Source of the DNA: RYN-433 sp036558265
GTDB taxonomy: Bacteria; Planctomycetota; Phycisphaerae; Tepidisphaerales; Tepidisphaeraceae
NCBI GenBank assembly: GCA_036558265.1
Contig: DATBFY010000508.1
Location: 1 to 18,180, forward strand
Reading direction: 5' to 3'
Length of the DNA: 18,180 nt
Position numbers and translations under genes: made by a program. Positions 1 through 7,400 of the stretch are shown here, piece by piece. Within the stretch, counting starts at the first letter, position 1. The number at the start of each line of letters is the position of its first letter. The notes under the pieces were generated by a model. That model searched no databases and was not told where the DNA came from. It worked only from the letters and a program-made list of their open reading frames with translations.

Positions 1-355
1 ATATCCCGCAACATCGGCAGGGGCAATGATTTGGGCGTCGGGCGAACTCCCGATCAGCCGGCGCGATCCTTGCGCCGGCTCGCGGGTCGCTAAACCGCCG
101 CCGGGCGATGGTGCCCAGGACCCGCCGCTCGGTCGCGTGACGTAATCCCTCGACCACGCGACCCAACTCCTCAAGCGCGTGACGTAACTCCTCAAGTGCG
201 TGACGCAATTCTTCAAGCACGTGACGCAACTCCTCAAGTACGTGACGCAACTCCTCGAGCACGTCACGCAACTCCTCAAGCACGTGACGTAACTCCTCAA
301 GTACGTGACGTAACTCCTCAAACGGATGACGTGCTTCCCCAAGTAGGTGACGCAA
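1..355 (-). CDS. Possible leucine-heptad (coiled-coil) protein, cut by the left edge
   Basis: An uninterrupted minus-strand frame runs from an upstream stop at 386-388 to the left edge. It reads through nine or more heptads of the form LEELRHV, with leucines spaced 3 and 4 apart as in a canonical a/d coiled coil. The later part is Arg-rich and ends, at the window edge, in a Cys-rich stretch (NHCPCRCCG) that could bind metal. Copy-to-copy base changes are mostly synonymous in this frame, which supports real coding. The start is unclear. No ATG is in frame; the nearest candidate is TTG at 353-355, but it has a GAGGAG directly abutting it and so poor spacing. A well-placed GGAG plus ATG at 372-374 lies in another frame and reaches a stop after 18 codons, so a frameshift or repeat slippage is possible. 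No family recognised. Confidence 0.35.
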   Translation of the reverse strand, partial: MRHLLGEARHPFEELRHVLEELRHVLEELRDVLEELRHVLEELRHVLEELRHALEELRHALEELGRVVEGLRHATERRVLGTIARRRFSDPRAGARIAPADREFARRPNHCPCRCCGI

Positions 356-367
356 CTCCTCGATTTG
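137..367. repeat. 21-bp tandem repeat array, 11 contiguous copies
   Basis: Eleven head-to-tail copies of a 21-base unit (plus-strand consensus gtgacgcaactcctcaagca) start every 21 bases from 137 to 347, with a degenerate twelfth at 368. There are no spacers between copies. The unit length is seven codons and the array is open on the minus strand, where it reads as the heptad L-E-E-L-R-H-V. Variation among copies is concentrated at positions that are third codon positions in that minus-strand frame (ttg/tta, gtg/gta, ctt/ctc, gag/gaa). This suggests the array lies inside a coding sequence and is not a neutral minisatellite. Confidence 0.9.
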
Positions 368-388
368 ATGACATGATCTCCGCTTTTA

Positions 389-570
389 CGCCCTTTTCCG
401 CCCTCCTCGCTTAAGTCGCCGGCCATCCGTGTCGATGGATCGATCATCGCGGCGCACGGCTGGATGGTTCCTTCCGCCGACAGCGGCAATCAACAGACAT
501 CAGAAGTCGTATCGGAGTGCTCTGCTGAAATCCTGGCTCTTCCCTGGGCGGCGTCATCCTCCAGGCGGGT
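389..570. other. Intergenic stretch with no recognised feature
   Basis: Between the heptad-repeat frame and the REP-like hairpin I see no convincing gene, RNA or promoter. Short open frames here have no family resemblance and no good ribosome binding site. Confidence 0.5.
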
Positions 571-650
571 GAAAAGGGGACATCCAGAATCTCTCGACGG
601 TGCTCGGCGGAATACATCGCGCGGGGGAAATTCTGGATGTGCCCTTTTCT
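571..650. repeat. REP-like long hairpin, copy 1
   Basis: The left arm, beginning gaaaaggggacatccagaat, at 571-594 is the near-perfect reverse complement of the right arm at 628-650 (ttctggatgtgcccttttct). The arms flank a loop of about 33 bases. The same arms recur at 13900-13979 with an unrelated loop, so this is a dispersed element. The right arm runs into the stop codon (TAG, 649-651) of the minus-strand oxidoreductase, so the hairpin sits exactly at that gene's 3' end. It could act there as a terminator or mRNA 3'-end stabiliser. Arms of this kind resemble REP elements mobilised by RAYT transposases, but no transposase is present here. Confidence 0.85.
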
Positions 651-1734
651 ATGCGCGGGGTTTCCAGAGGTCGATCGGCTTGGCGGCGTCGGTTGGAAAG
701 GGCAGGGGGACCTTGCGGCCCGTGCCGGCGGAGTGGTAGGCGGCGAAGATGGCTTCCAATACCGCGCGGCCGTCTTCGCCGGTCACGAGCGGTTGCTCGT
801 CGTTGCGGACGCAATCGACGAAGTGGGCCATCTCCTGGGGAAAGCCGTAGTTCCAGACCTCCTCGTAGATCGTGAAGCTCCAGCCGACGGTGCTGCCGGC
901 CTTTTCGACGGCGTAGTCGTAGCCGCCGGCGCTGTAGGTCTCGATCGCGTTGCCGTGCAGGAGGTCGGCGTAGGCGACGCCCTTGGAGCCATGGATCTCG
1001 GCGCGGTCGTCCATGCCGCCGAGCTTGGTCCAGCTTTCCTCCGCCAGGGCGATGCAGCCGTTGTCGAATTCGACCAGGAGGATCGCGTTGTCGTCGCCGC
1101 GGGTCCTGGCGGCGTGGACCTGCGTGGACATCTGGGCGTAGACCGAGCGGATCTTCGCGCCGTTGAGCATCCAGCGGAAGAAGGCGATGGCGTGGCAGCC
1201 CATGTCCATCGTGACCCCGCCCCCGCTGCGCTCGACGTCCCAGAAGTGCGGGGCGTGCGGACCGTCGTGCTTCTCGGATTGCTTGAGGAGCGTCGGGGCG
1301 CCCAGCGCGCCCTTGTCGAGCAGTTGCTTGAGGCGGACGTACTTGGGGGCGAAGCAGAGCTCCTCGGCGTACATCAGCTTGACGCTTGCGCGGCGGCAGG
1401 CGTCGATCATGCGGTCGGCTTCACCAAGGTTCAGGCAGAGCGGCTTCTCGCAGACGACGTGCTTGTCGGCTGAGGCGGCGTCGAGGGTCATGGGGCAGTG
1501 GAGGTCGTTGGGGGCGCCGATGACGACCAGGTCCAGCTCGTCGAGCTCGAACATCTTGCGATGGTCGGTGAAGTGATGGGGGATGGACCATCTCGCGGCG
1601 AATTGTTTCGCGTGGTCGGCAGTGGGGGACGCGACGGCGAAGAGCTCGGCGTCGGGACGGCGATTGAGCGATTCCGCGTGGATCGCGGAGATGAATTGGG
1701 AGCCGATCAGGCCGACGCGAATCGGGGTGCTCAT
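649..1734 (-). CDS. Gfo/Idh/MocA family oxidoreductase (cytoplasmic)
   Basis: A 361-residue NAD(P)-dependent dehydrogenase-like protein of normal length for the family, which oxidises or reduces sugars, inositols and related polyols. It has an N-terminal Rossmann fold with a glycine motif (VGLIGSQF, residues 7-14). The family's EKP motif is at residues 96-98, with Lys97 as the expected catalytic lysine. The C-terminal half has the DMGCH motif, with Asp177 and His181 at the usual active-site positions. There is no signal peptide, so it should be cytosolic. It lies 39 bases downstream of the Tat-exported oxidoreductase on the same strand and is probably co-transcribed with it, with a hairpin in the gap. 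The ribosome binding site is weak. Its stop codon overlaps the REP-like hairpin. The substrate cannot be told from sequence. Confidence 0.93.
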   Translation of the reverse strand: MSTPIRVGLIGSQFISAIHAESLNRRPDAELFAVASPTADHAKQFAARWSIPHHFTDHRKMFELDELDLVVIGAPNDLHCPMTLDAASADKHVVCEKPLCLNLGEADRMIDACRRASVKLMYAEELCFAPKYVRLKQLLDKGALGAPTLLKQSEKHDGPHAPHFWDVERSGGGVTMDMGCHAIAFFRWMLNGAKIRSVYAQMSTQVHAARTRGDDNAILLVEFDNGCIALAEESWTKLGGMDDRAEIHGSKGVAYADLLHGNAIETYSAGGYDYAVEKAGSTVGWSFTIYEEVWNYGFPQEMAHFVDCVRNDEQPLVTGEDGRAVLEAIFAAYHSAGTGRKVPLPFPTDAAKPIDLWKPRA

Positions 1735-1742
1735 GATGGCTT

Positions 1743-1761
1743 CACGGGCGGACCGCCCGTG
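1743..1761. repeat. Short CACGGGCG hairpin repeat, copy 1
   Basis: CACGGGCG, three bases (gac), then CGCCCGTG form a perfect 8-bp stem with a 3-base loop. It sits between the two oxidoreductase genes, 12 bases past the stop of the upstream one. A sister copy with one stem mismatch and the same flanking ccac lies at 4493-4511. In this position it could attenuate read-through or stabilise the upstream message. Confidence 0.75.
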
Positions 1762-1773
1762 CCACTTGTTGTG

Positions 1774-3174
1774 TCATCCCAGTTCCCAGCCCTTGCGGAA
1801 CTCGGGGTGGATGAAGGGTGCGGCGGCGGGGCAGTTGGTGGCCTGCATGTTGGCCGCGTCCCAGGTGATGTCCTGGCCCGTGCGCAGCGCGAGGTTACCG
1901 ACGAGCAGGCCCTCGGTGAGGACGGCGGCGTAGGGGTAATTGGAGAGCGTCTTGCCCTGGCCGCGGCAGGCGTCCACCCACTCGTGGTAGTGGCTCTTGA
2001 CGCGCGGGATGGATTTGGGCGGGCCTTCGAAGCCTTCGAACTGCTTGGTCGGGAGGAGCAGGAACATGTTGTTCTTGTTCTCCCCGCCGTGCCACGTGCG
2101 GGTGAAGAGCGTGCCCTTGCTGCCGATGACGAGCGAGCCGCCGTCGCGGGTGATCAGGGTTTCGCCTTGGAGAAGCTCGCGCGGCGGGAGCTTGCCGCCG
2201 GAGTACCAGGTCATCTTCACGGGCGGCTTGTCGCCGCGCGCGGGGTAGTCGAGCTCAAGGATGCACCACTTGGGCTCGGTCTCGCGGGCAGCGGGGTCGG
2301 TGACGGCGGGCGAGGCGTCCTTGATCCGAACGGAGGTCGGCAGGCCCAGTTCCAGGCCCCAGAACGCCGTGTCGAGGTTGTGGACGCCCATGTCGCCGAT
2401 CGAGCCGGTGCCGAAATCCCAGAACCCCCGCCACTTGAACGGCACGTACGCGGGGTTGTAGGGGCGGTAGGCGACGGGGCCGAGCCACAGGTCCCAATCC
2501 AATCCTTCGGGCACCGGCGGTGTATCGGTCGGGCGCGTGACACCCGCCGACCACCAGTTGGCGGGGCGATCGGTCCAGACGTGCAGCTCGCGCACCTCGC
2601 CGACGACGCCGGCGCGCATCATCTCGACCGCGCGGCGGCTCCCTTCGAACGCGTGGCCCTGCGTGCCCATCTGCGTGGCCACGCCGGTCTCGCGCGCAAC
2701 CTCTGCCATCCGGCGCACTTCCCAGATGCTGTGGGCGAGGGGCTTTTCGCTGTAAACGTGCTTGCCCAGCTTCATGGCGGCGATGGAGACGATCGCGTGG
2801 TGGTGATCGGGCGTGGCGACGACGACGGCGTCGATCCCCTTCTCCGCATCGAGCATCTTGCGCCAGTCCTGGTACTGCTTGGCTTGCGGATACTTCTTGA
2901 AGCTGGCGGCGGCGTTGCGGGCGTCGCAGTCGCACAGGGCGACGATGTTGCACGCGCCGGTGGCGTCAAGGCCCCGAAGGTCCTCAGCCCCGCGTCCGCC
3001 GGCGCCGACGACCGCGACATTGAGCTTCTCATTGGCGGCGATGCGGCGGGGCGCGTCCGCCGCGGCGCGCGCCCAGCGATGCGACAGCGCGCCGACAGTG
3101 GCGGCGGCGGCGGCCGAGGCGGCGAGAAGCGATCGACGCGTGATCCGGTGGCGAGGGCGGTCGGGTGCAGTCAT
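1774..3174 (-). CDS. Tat-exported Gfo/Idh/MocA family oxidoreductase
   Basis: A 466-residue protein that opens with a twin-arginine signal (RITRRSLLAAS, Arg13-Arg14) followed by an Ala-rich hydrophobic stretch to about residue 38, so it is probably exported folded with its cofactor. The Rossmann glycine motif VVGAGGRG is at about 55-62 and the EKP motif at 143-145 (Lys144). The GDMGVHNLD motif places Asp261, His265 and Asp268 where the family's active site is expected. Exported members of this family are abundant in planctomycetes and are thought to act on sugars or glycosides in the periplasm; the substrate here is unknown. The start is supported by GGAGG four bases upstream of the ATG. It is the first gene of a likely two-gene operon with the cytosolic homologue. 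Confidence 0.94.
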   Translation of the reverse strand: MTAPDRPRHRITRRSLLAASAAAAATVGALSHRWARAAADAPRRIAANEKLNVAVVGAGGRGAEDLRGLDATGACNIVALCDCDARNAAASFKKYPQAKQYQDWRKMLDAEKGIDAVVVATPDHHHAIVSIAAMKLGKHVYSEKPLAHSIWEVRRMAEVARETGVATQMGTQGHAFEGSRRAVEMMRAGVVGEVRELHVWTDRPANWWSAGVTRPTDTPPVPEGLDWDLWLGPVAYRPYNPAYVPFKWRGFWDFGTGSIGDMGVHNLDTAFWGLELGLPTSVRIKDASPAVTDPAARETEPKWCILELDYPARGDKPPVKMTWYSGGKLPPRELLQGETLITRDGGSLVIGSKGTLFTRTWHGGENKNNMFLLLPTKQFEGFEGPPKSIPRVKSHYHEWVDACRGQGKTLSNYPYAAVLTEGLLVGNLALRTGQDITWDAANMQATNCPAAAPFIHPEFRKGWELG

Positions 3175-3178
3175 GGGG

Positions 3179-3183
3179 CCTCC
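3179..3183 (-). promoter_or_regulatory. Shine-Dalgarno site of the Tat oxidoreductase
   Basis: GGAGG on the minus strand ends four bases before the ATG at 3174. It is among the clearest ribosome binding sites in the window and fixes the start so that the twin-arginine motif is at residues 13-14. Confidence 0.7.
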
Positions 3184-3223
3184 GTGGATTCGGGCGAATG
3201 CTGCGGACGACGGGTGCGCGCGT

Positions 3224-3229
3224 ATGATA
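3224..3229 (-). promoter_or_regulatory. Possible -10 element for the oxidoreductase operon
   Basis: TATCAT on the minus strand, about 50 bases upstream of the Tat oxidoreductase start, is in an otherwise GC-rich stretch. No convincing -35 is seen at the expected spacing, so this is a weak call. Confidence 0.3.
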
Positions 3230-3319
3230 ACCCGAGTTGCCGGAGTGTCCCGGTGGAACAGACATTCGTCAATGCCGTGCCCAGGGGGCGCAAAGGCGCT
3301 TCACCCAACGGCATTCAGC

Positions 3320-3421
3320 TGTCATCCTGAACGAAGTGAAGGATCTGGCCGCGAGAGGCACCGATCGTGCATTCGGGGCAAGATCCTTCGTCGGCGAAGC
3401 CTCCTCATTATGAGGATGACG
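3320..3421. repeat. Large imperfect inverted repeat (GTCATCCT...AGGATGAC)
   Basis: The left arm (tgtcatcctgaacgaagtga then aggatct, 3320-3345) pairs imperfectly with the right arm (agatccttcgtcggcgaagc through aggatgac, 3381-3420). Inner segments agatccttcg and cgaagtgaaggatct can form a long stem. Similar GTCATCCTGA/AGGATGAC elements are common dispersed palindromes in many bacterial phyla (from memory, not searched). It lies in the divergent region between the oxidoreductase operon and the glycosyltransferase. The possible ATG starts of the latter at 3410 and 3416 fall inside its right arm. Confidence 0.75.
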
Positions 3422-3451
3422 GTAGCACCCGCAACCCGCGCCGCCGCGCTA

Positions 3452-3468
3452 CCCGATAAGATAGCGGG
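3452..3468 (+). promoter_or_regulatory. Possible -10 within a small palindrome upstream of the glycosyltransferase
   Basis: CCCGATA-aga-TAGCGGG is a palindrome with one mismatch. It contains TAAGAT (3457-3462), a plausible -10 hexamer 13 bases upstream of the GTG at 3476. No good -35 is visible. It may equally be an operator, or chance in a GC-rich region. Confidence 0.3.
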
Positions 3469-3475
3469 ATCATCT

Positions 3476-4477
3476 GTGCCCGAACCCGGCCTGGTCATTA
3501 TCGGACGCAACGAGGGCGATCGCCTGCGGCGCTGCCTCGAATCCGCGCGCGCACACGCCGCCGTCACGATTTACGTCGATTCCGGCTCGACCGACGGCTC
3601 GGTCGCGCTCGCCCGATCGATAAACGTCGAAGTCGTCGAGCTCGACCCCGCCACGCCGTTCACCGCCGCCCGCGCCCGAAACGCCGGCGTCGAACGCCTC
3701 CTCCAACTCGCCCCCGCCGCCCAGTTCGTCCAGTTCGTCGATGGCGACTGCGAGATCCAGCCCGGCTGGTGGTCGCCCGCCGCCGCGCGCCTGGTCGAGC
3801 GTCCGGAACTCGCAGTCGTCTGCGGCCGCCGGCGCGAACGCCATCCCGAGGCGTCGGTTTACAACCGCATGTGCGACCTCGAGTGGGACACGCCCGTCGG
3901 TGACACCACCGAGTGCGGCGGCGACGCGATGATGCGCCTGGCTGCCTTCCAGTCCGTCGGCGGCTTCGACCCGACCCTCATCGCCGGCGAAGAGCCCGAG
4001 CTCTGCCTCCGCCTGCGACAGAAGGGTTACAAGATCGAGCGCCTCGCCGTCGAGATGACCCTCCACGACGCCGCGATCACGACCGTCGGTCAATGGTGGC
4101 GCCGCGAGAATCGCAGCGGCTACGCCTTCGCCGAATCCGCCCACCGCTTCGGCCACACACCCGAGCGCTTCCGCGTCCGCTGGGTCCGCCGAAACTGGTT
4201 CTGGGGAATCGTCCTGCCGTTGCTGGCGATCCTCCCCGCCTGGTGGACGCGCGGCTGGAGCCTGGTGCTCCTGCTGGCGTATCCGATTCAGTGGCTCAAG
4301 CTCTACCGATCCGGCCGCAACGTCCGCCGGCTCACACCCGCGGATGCGCGCCTTTACGCGACCTTCGTCCTGCTGGCGAAATTCCCGCAACTGGCCGGGC
4401 AGCTCAAATACCTGCGATCGCGCCTGACGCGGCGGCCCAGCGCCTTGATCGAATACAAGGCCTCGGGGGCGACATGA
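3476..4477 (+). CDS. Glycosyltransferase family 2, membrane-associated
   Basis: About 333 residues if translation starts at the GTG (VPEPGLVIIGRNEGDRLR). This start puts the nucleotide-binding beta strand at the N terminus as in homologues. In-frame ATGs at 3410 and 3416 are alternatives but lie inside a dispersed inverted repeat. GT-A fold motifs are clear: DSGSTDGS near residue 39, the metal-binding DGD at Asp89-Asp91, then GGDAMMR and GEEPELCLRLRQKGY, with Glu172/Glu173 in the place of the usual ED catalytic base region. The C terminus has hydrophobic segments (WFWGIVLPLLAILPAWW; GWSLVLLLAYPIQW), so it is probably anchored in the inner membrane. It likely transfers a sugar from a nucleotide-sugar during polysaccharide or glycan synthesis; donor and acceptor are unknown. 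It is convergent with the giant exoprotein gene, 14 bases apart. Confidence 0.9.
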   Translation: MPEPGLVIIGRNEGDRLRRCLESARAHAAVTIYVDSGSTDGSVALARSINVEVVELDPATPFTAARARNAGVERLLQLAPAAQFVQFVDGDCEIQPGWWSPAAARLVERPELAVVCGRRRERHPEASVYNRMCDLEWDTPVGDTTECGGDAMMRLAAFQSVGGFDPTLIAGEEPELCLRLRQKGYKIERLAVEMTLHDAAITTVGQWWRRENRSGYAFAESAHRFGHTPERFRVRWVRRNWFWGIVLPLLAILPAWWTRGWSLVLLLAYPIQWLKLYRSGRNVRRLTPADARLYATFVLLAKFPQLAGQLKYLRSRLTRRPSALIEYKASGAT

Positions 4478-4491
4478 TCAGGGGCACTGCG

Positions 4492-7400
4492 TCACGGGCG
4501 GGACGCCCGCGCCACCTGGGGGCGGGCGGGTTTAGGCTTGGGGGCGGCGGGCTTGCTCACCGCCACGGTCGAGAAGATCGGTTTAGAGTCTTTCTTGCCG
4601 GAGCTTTGGACCGCCTTCGCGCTGGCGGTGACGGGCGAAGCCGCCGCCGCCGGGGCGGCTACCGGCGCCGCCGGCGCCGCCAGGCTCACGTTGTACCGCT
4701 GCGCAAGAATCACCAGGTCGTTGAAATCCACGTTCCCGTCGCCGCTGAGGTCGCCCTGCGCCCAGGTCTTCCCGCCCGTGCTGTTGTAGTTCTGCGCCAG
4801 CACGACCAGGTCGTTGAAATCGACCTTGCGATCGCGGTTGATGTCCCCCGCCAGCACGAAGAACGAGTGCGCGTACGAATCCCCGCCGTTGCCGTCGCCG
4901 TTGCCGTCCAGCGGGTTGCCGGACGAATCGGTGATCCCCGCCGCAACCAGGGTGGCCGTGTAGTTGCCGTCCGGCAGCGACGCGAACGTGAACGTGGCCG
5001 TGTTCGTCTGCGGGTCGTAGCTCACGCCGCCCGGCGTGACGGTCTGGTTGGTCGAGACGTTCTTCACCTGGATGTCGCCCACGCCCAGCGACGCCCCCAC
5101 GTCCTGGCTGAAGCGGTACGTGAGCACCCGAGCGCCCGCGCCCGGGTCGTACACCGCGCTGACGATCGTCGGCGGGGGCAGGGGCGGCAGGCCGATCAAT
5201 TCGATCTCCGACAACTGCACCGAGTTCGCCCCGCCGGGATTGATGACCGAGAGGATGTTCAGCCGGTAGACGTTGTACGCCGTCGTGTTTGCCACCGAGT
5301 ACGTGTGCTTCTCAAAACGCCCGGCGAACACCTCGCCGTGCTGTTCGTCCAGCACCGTCCACGTCGCGCCCCCGTCGTTCGAGCCCATTAGCTGCCAGTC
5401 GCTCGGGTCGCGCGCGGGGGCGTCGTTGGCGGATGTGATCGTGTACTGCGTCACCACGTATTTCAGCCCGTTGGCATACTGATATTGGATCCAGCTCGAC
5501 CGGTTGGCCGGGTCGACGTTGGCGAAGTCGAGCCATTTCGTGCTGCTGGTGTTGTCGAAGGCCTTGAGCTTTCCCTCCGTCGTGCCGTTCTCGCCCTGCG
5601 CGGTGACGGTGCCCAGGTGGTCGTCGGTCGTGTCGAACGGGATCTGCGACGTGATCGTCATGACCCACGAATCGTTCGCGCCCGACGCCAATGCGTTGCC
5701 CGCCAGGTCCGTCACGCCCGCGCCGGCGATCACGTTGAGCTGATAGGTCCCCGCCACGTACGTCAGCGTGCCCAGGTTGCCCAGCGTCCAGGTGATGTTG
5801 TCCGTGGTCGTCAGCGTCTGCGAGCCGGTCAGGAGGTTCGCGCCGCCGTTGCGGGTGAGCGAGAGATCCGACAAATCAAAGTTCGTCACCGCCTCGTTGA
5901 ACACGACCGCGATCTGATCGACCGCGCTGGCGCGGGGGTCGGGCGAGACCGGCGTCACGCTCACCGTCGGCGGCGTCTTGTCCAGGCTCCACGTCTCGCT
6001 GGCGTCCTGCGCCAGCGGGTCGCCCTTGTCGTTCTTGATCCCGGAATTGGCCGACTTGAGCGTCAGCACGTAGTTGCCCGCCGTCCCCGTCAGGCCGGCG
6101 AGGTTGCCCAGCGTCCAGGTGACGTTGTCCGTGGTCGTCAGCGTCTGCGCGCCGGTCAGGAGGTTCGCCCCGCCGTTGCGCGTGAGCGTCAGGTCCGAAA
6201 GGTCGAACCCGGTCACCGGGGCGTTGAACACGATCGTGATCTGTGAGACGCTCGTGCCGCGCGGGTCGGGCGTCACCGCGATAATGCCCGCCGAGAGCAC
6301 CGTGCCGCTTAAAAAGCCCTCGATCCCCTCGCCGTTGACCGCCGACACCTGGTACGTGCGCGCGATGCCCGGGCTGACCCACGTGTCGTTGAACGTCGTG
6401 CCGGTCGTGGCGGCCATGCGCTTGCCGTCGGCGTAGACGTAGTAGAACGCCACGCCGCTCTCCCCGTCGCTCGCCGGCGCCCACGACAGGTTGGTCTGCG
6501 TCGGGCTGACCGTCTGCGTGGCGACGTTGCCGGGCACCGAGGGCGGCGTCGCGTCGAACGCCGCGAAGCCCGCGCCAGGCGTGCCGTGGCCGGATTGCCA
6601 GTTGGCCACGTCGTCGCCATAAGCCGTGTTCGAAATCCGGTTGAGCGACGCGCCGCGCCCGTCCGCATCGACCGGCCAGGGCGCGCGGTCGTCGAAGCGT
6701 ACCTGGTCCACGCGGACGTACGGCACGTCGCCGCCGACCGCCGGCGGGTCGGCAGGACGCCGCAGCTCCACCTGGTCGTCGTCATTGTTCAGCGAGAAGC
6801 CGTACGGCCCGTAAATCGGCACCGACGCCGGGATGCCATACTTGCTGCGGAAGAATGCCGGGCTGGTCTTCACGACCAGCGCGTAGCCGTTCGCCGGGAT
6901 CGAGGCGTTGGCGGGGAAGGTGAACGAGATCCCGCCTGCCAGCTTCCAGGTGTTCTGAGGGTTCGCCGGGTCGTAAAGGTTGACGGCCGCCCCCGTGAGG
7001 TTCTTCAGCTCGACGTACTCGTCGAACCCGATCGCCGGGTGATACATCACCTCGCTGATCACCACCGGCCCGACCGCTGGCGTCGAATTGGCCGCACCGA
7101 ACGTGGCGGACGACATCGCGACGAAGTCCTTCTCGCTCGTGCTGGTAATGTACCGCCCGAGCGAGACCTCGCGCATCGCCGCGCCGTAACTTTCCGACGC
7201 CTGATATCCCGACAGTACTCCGCCCGATGCGGAGGTGAGATAGAGCGATCCGCCGGCGGCGTTCAGGCCCATCGCCTTGAGCCGCCCGGGGTCCGCCGCG
7301 TTGCCGAAGTTGGCCGTCTGGGTGAACGTGAGATAGCCGTTGGCGGCGAGGATCGTACCCGCCGCGATCTGGTACTTCTTCAAGTCCGTCGCGTCGTCGC

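Noticed and set aside
137..367. CRISPR array
   Set aside because: The 21-base units are contiguous with no spacers, and the unit is three-periodic coding-like sequence.
196..414. Plus-strand 72-residue repeat protein
   Set aside because: Differences between repeat copies change amino acids in this frame but are mostly silent in the minus-strand frame.
571..650. Terminal inverted repeats of an insertion sequence
   Set aside because: The arms are only about 33 bases apart and enclose no gene; they fit a hairpin repeat better.
1498..3330. A 610-codon open frame on the plus strand
   Set aside because: It is antisense to both Gfo/Idh/MocA genes, whose motifs and Tat signal are unambiguous.
3913..5391. 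A 492-codon open frame on the plus strand
   Set aside because: It overlaps the glycosyltransferase out of frame and then runs antisense to the giant gene. Its composition is Arg/Pro-rich shadow.
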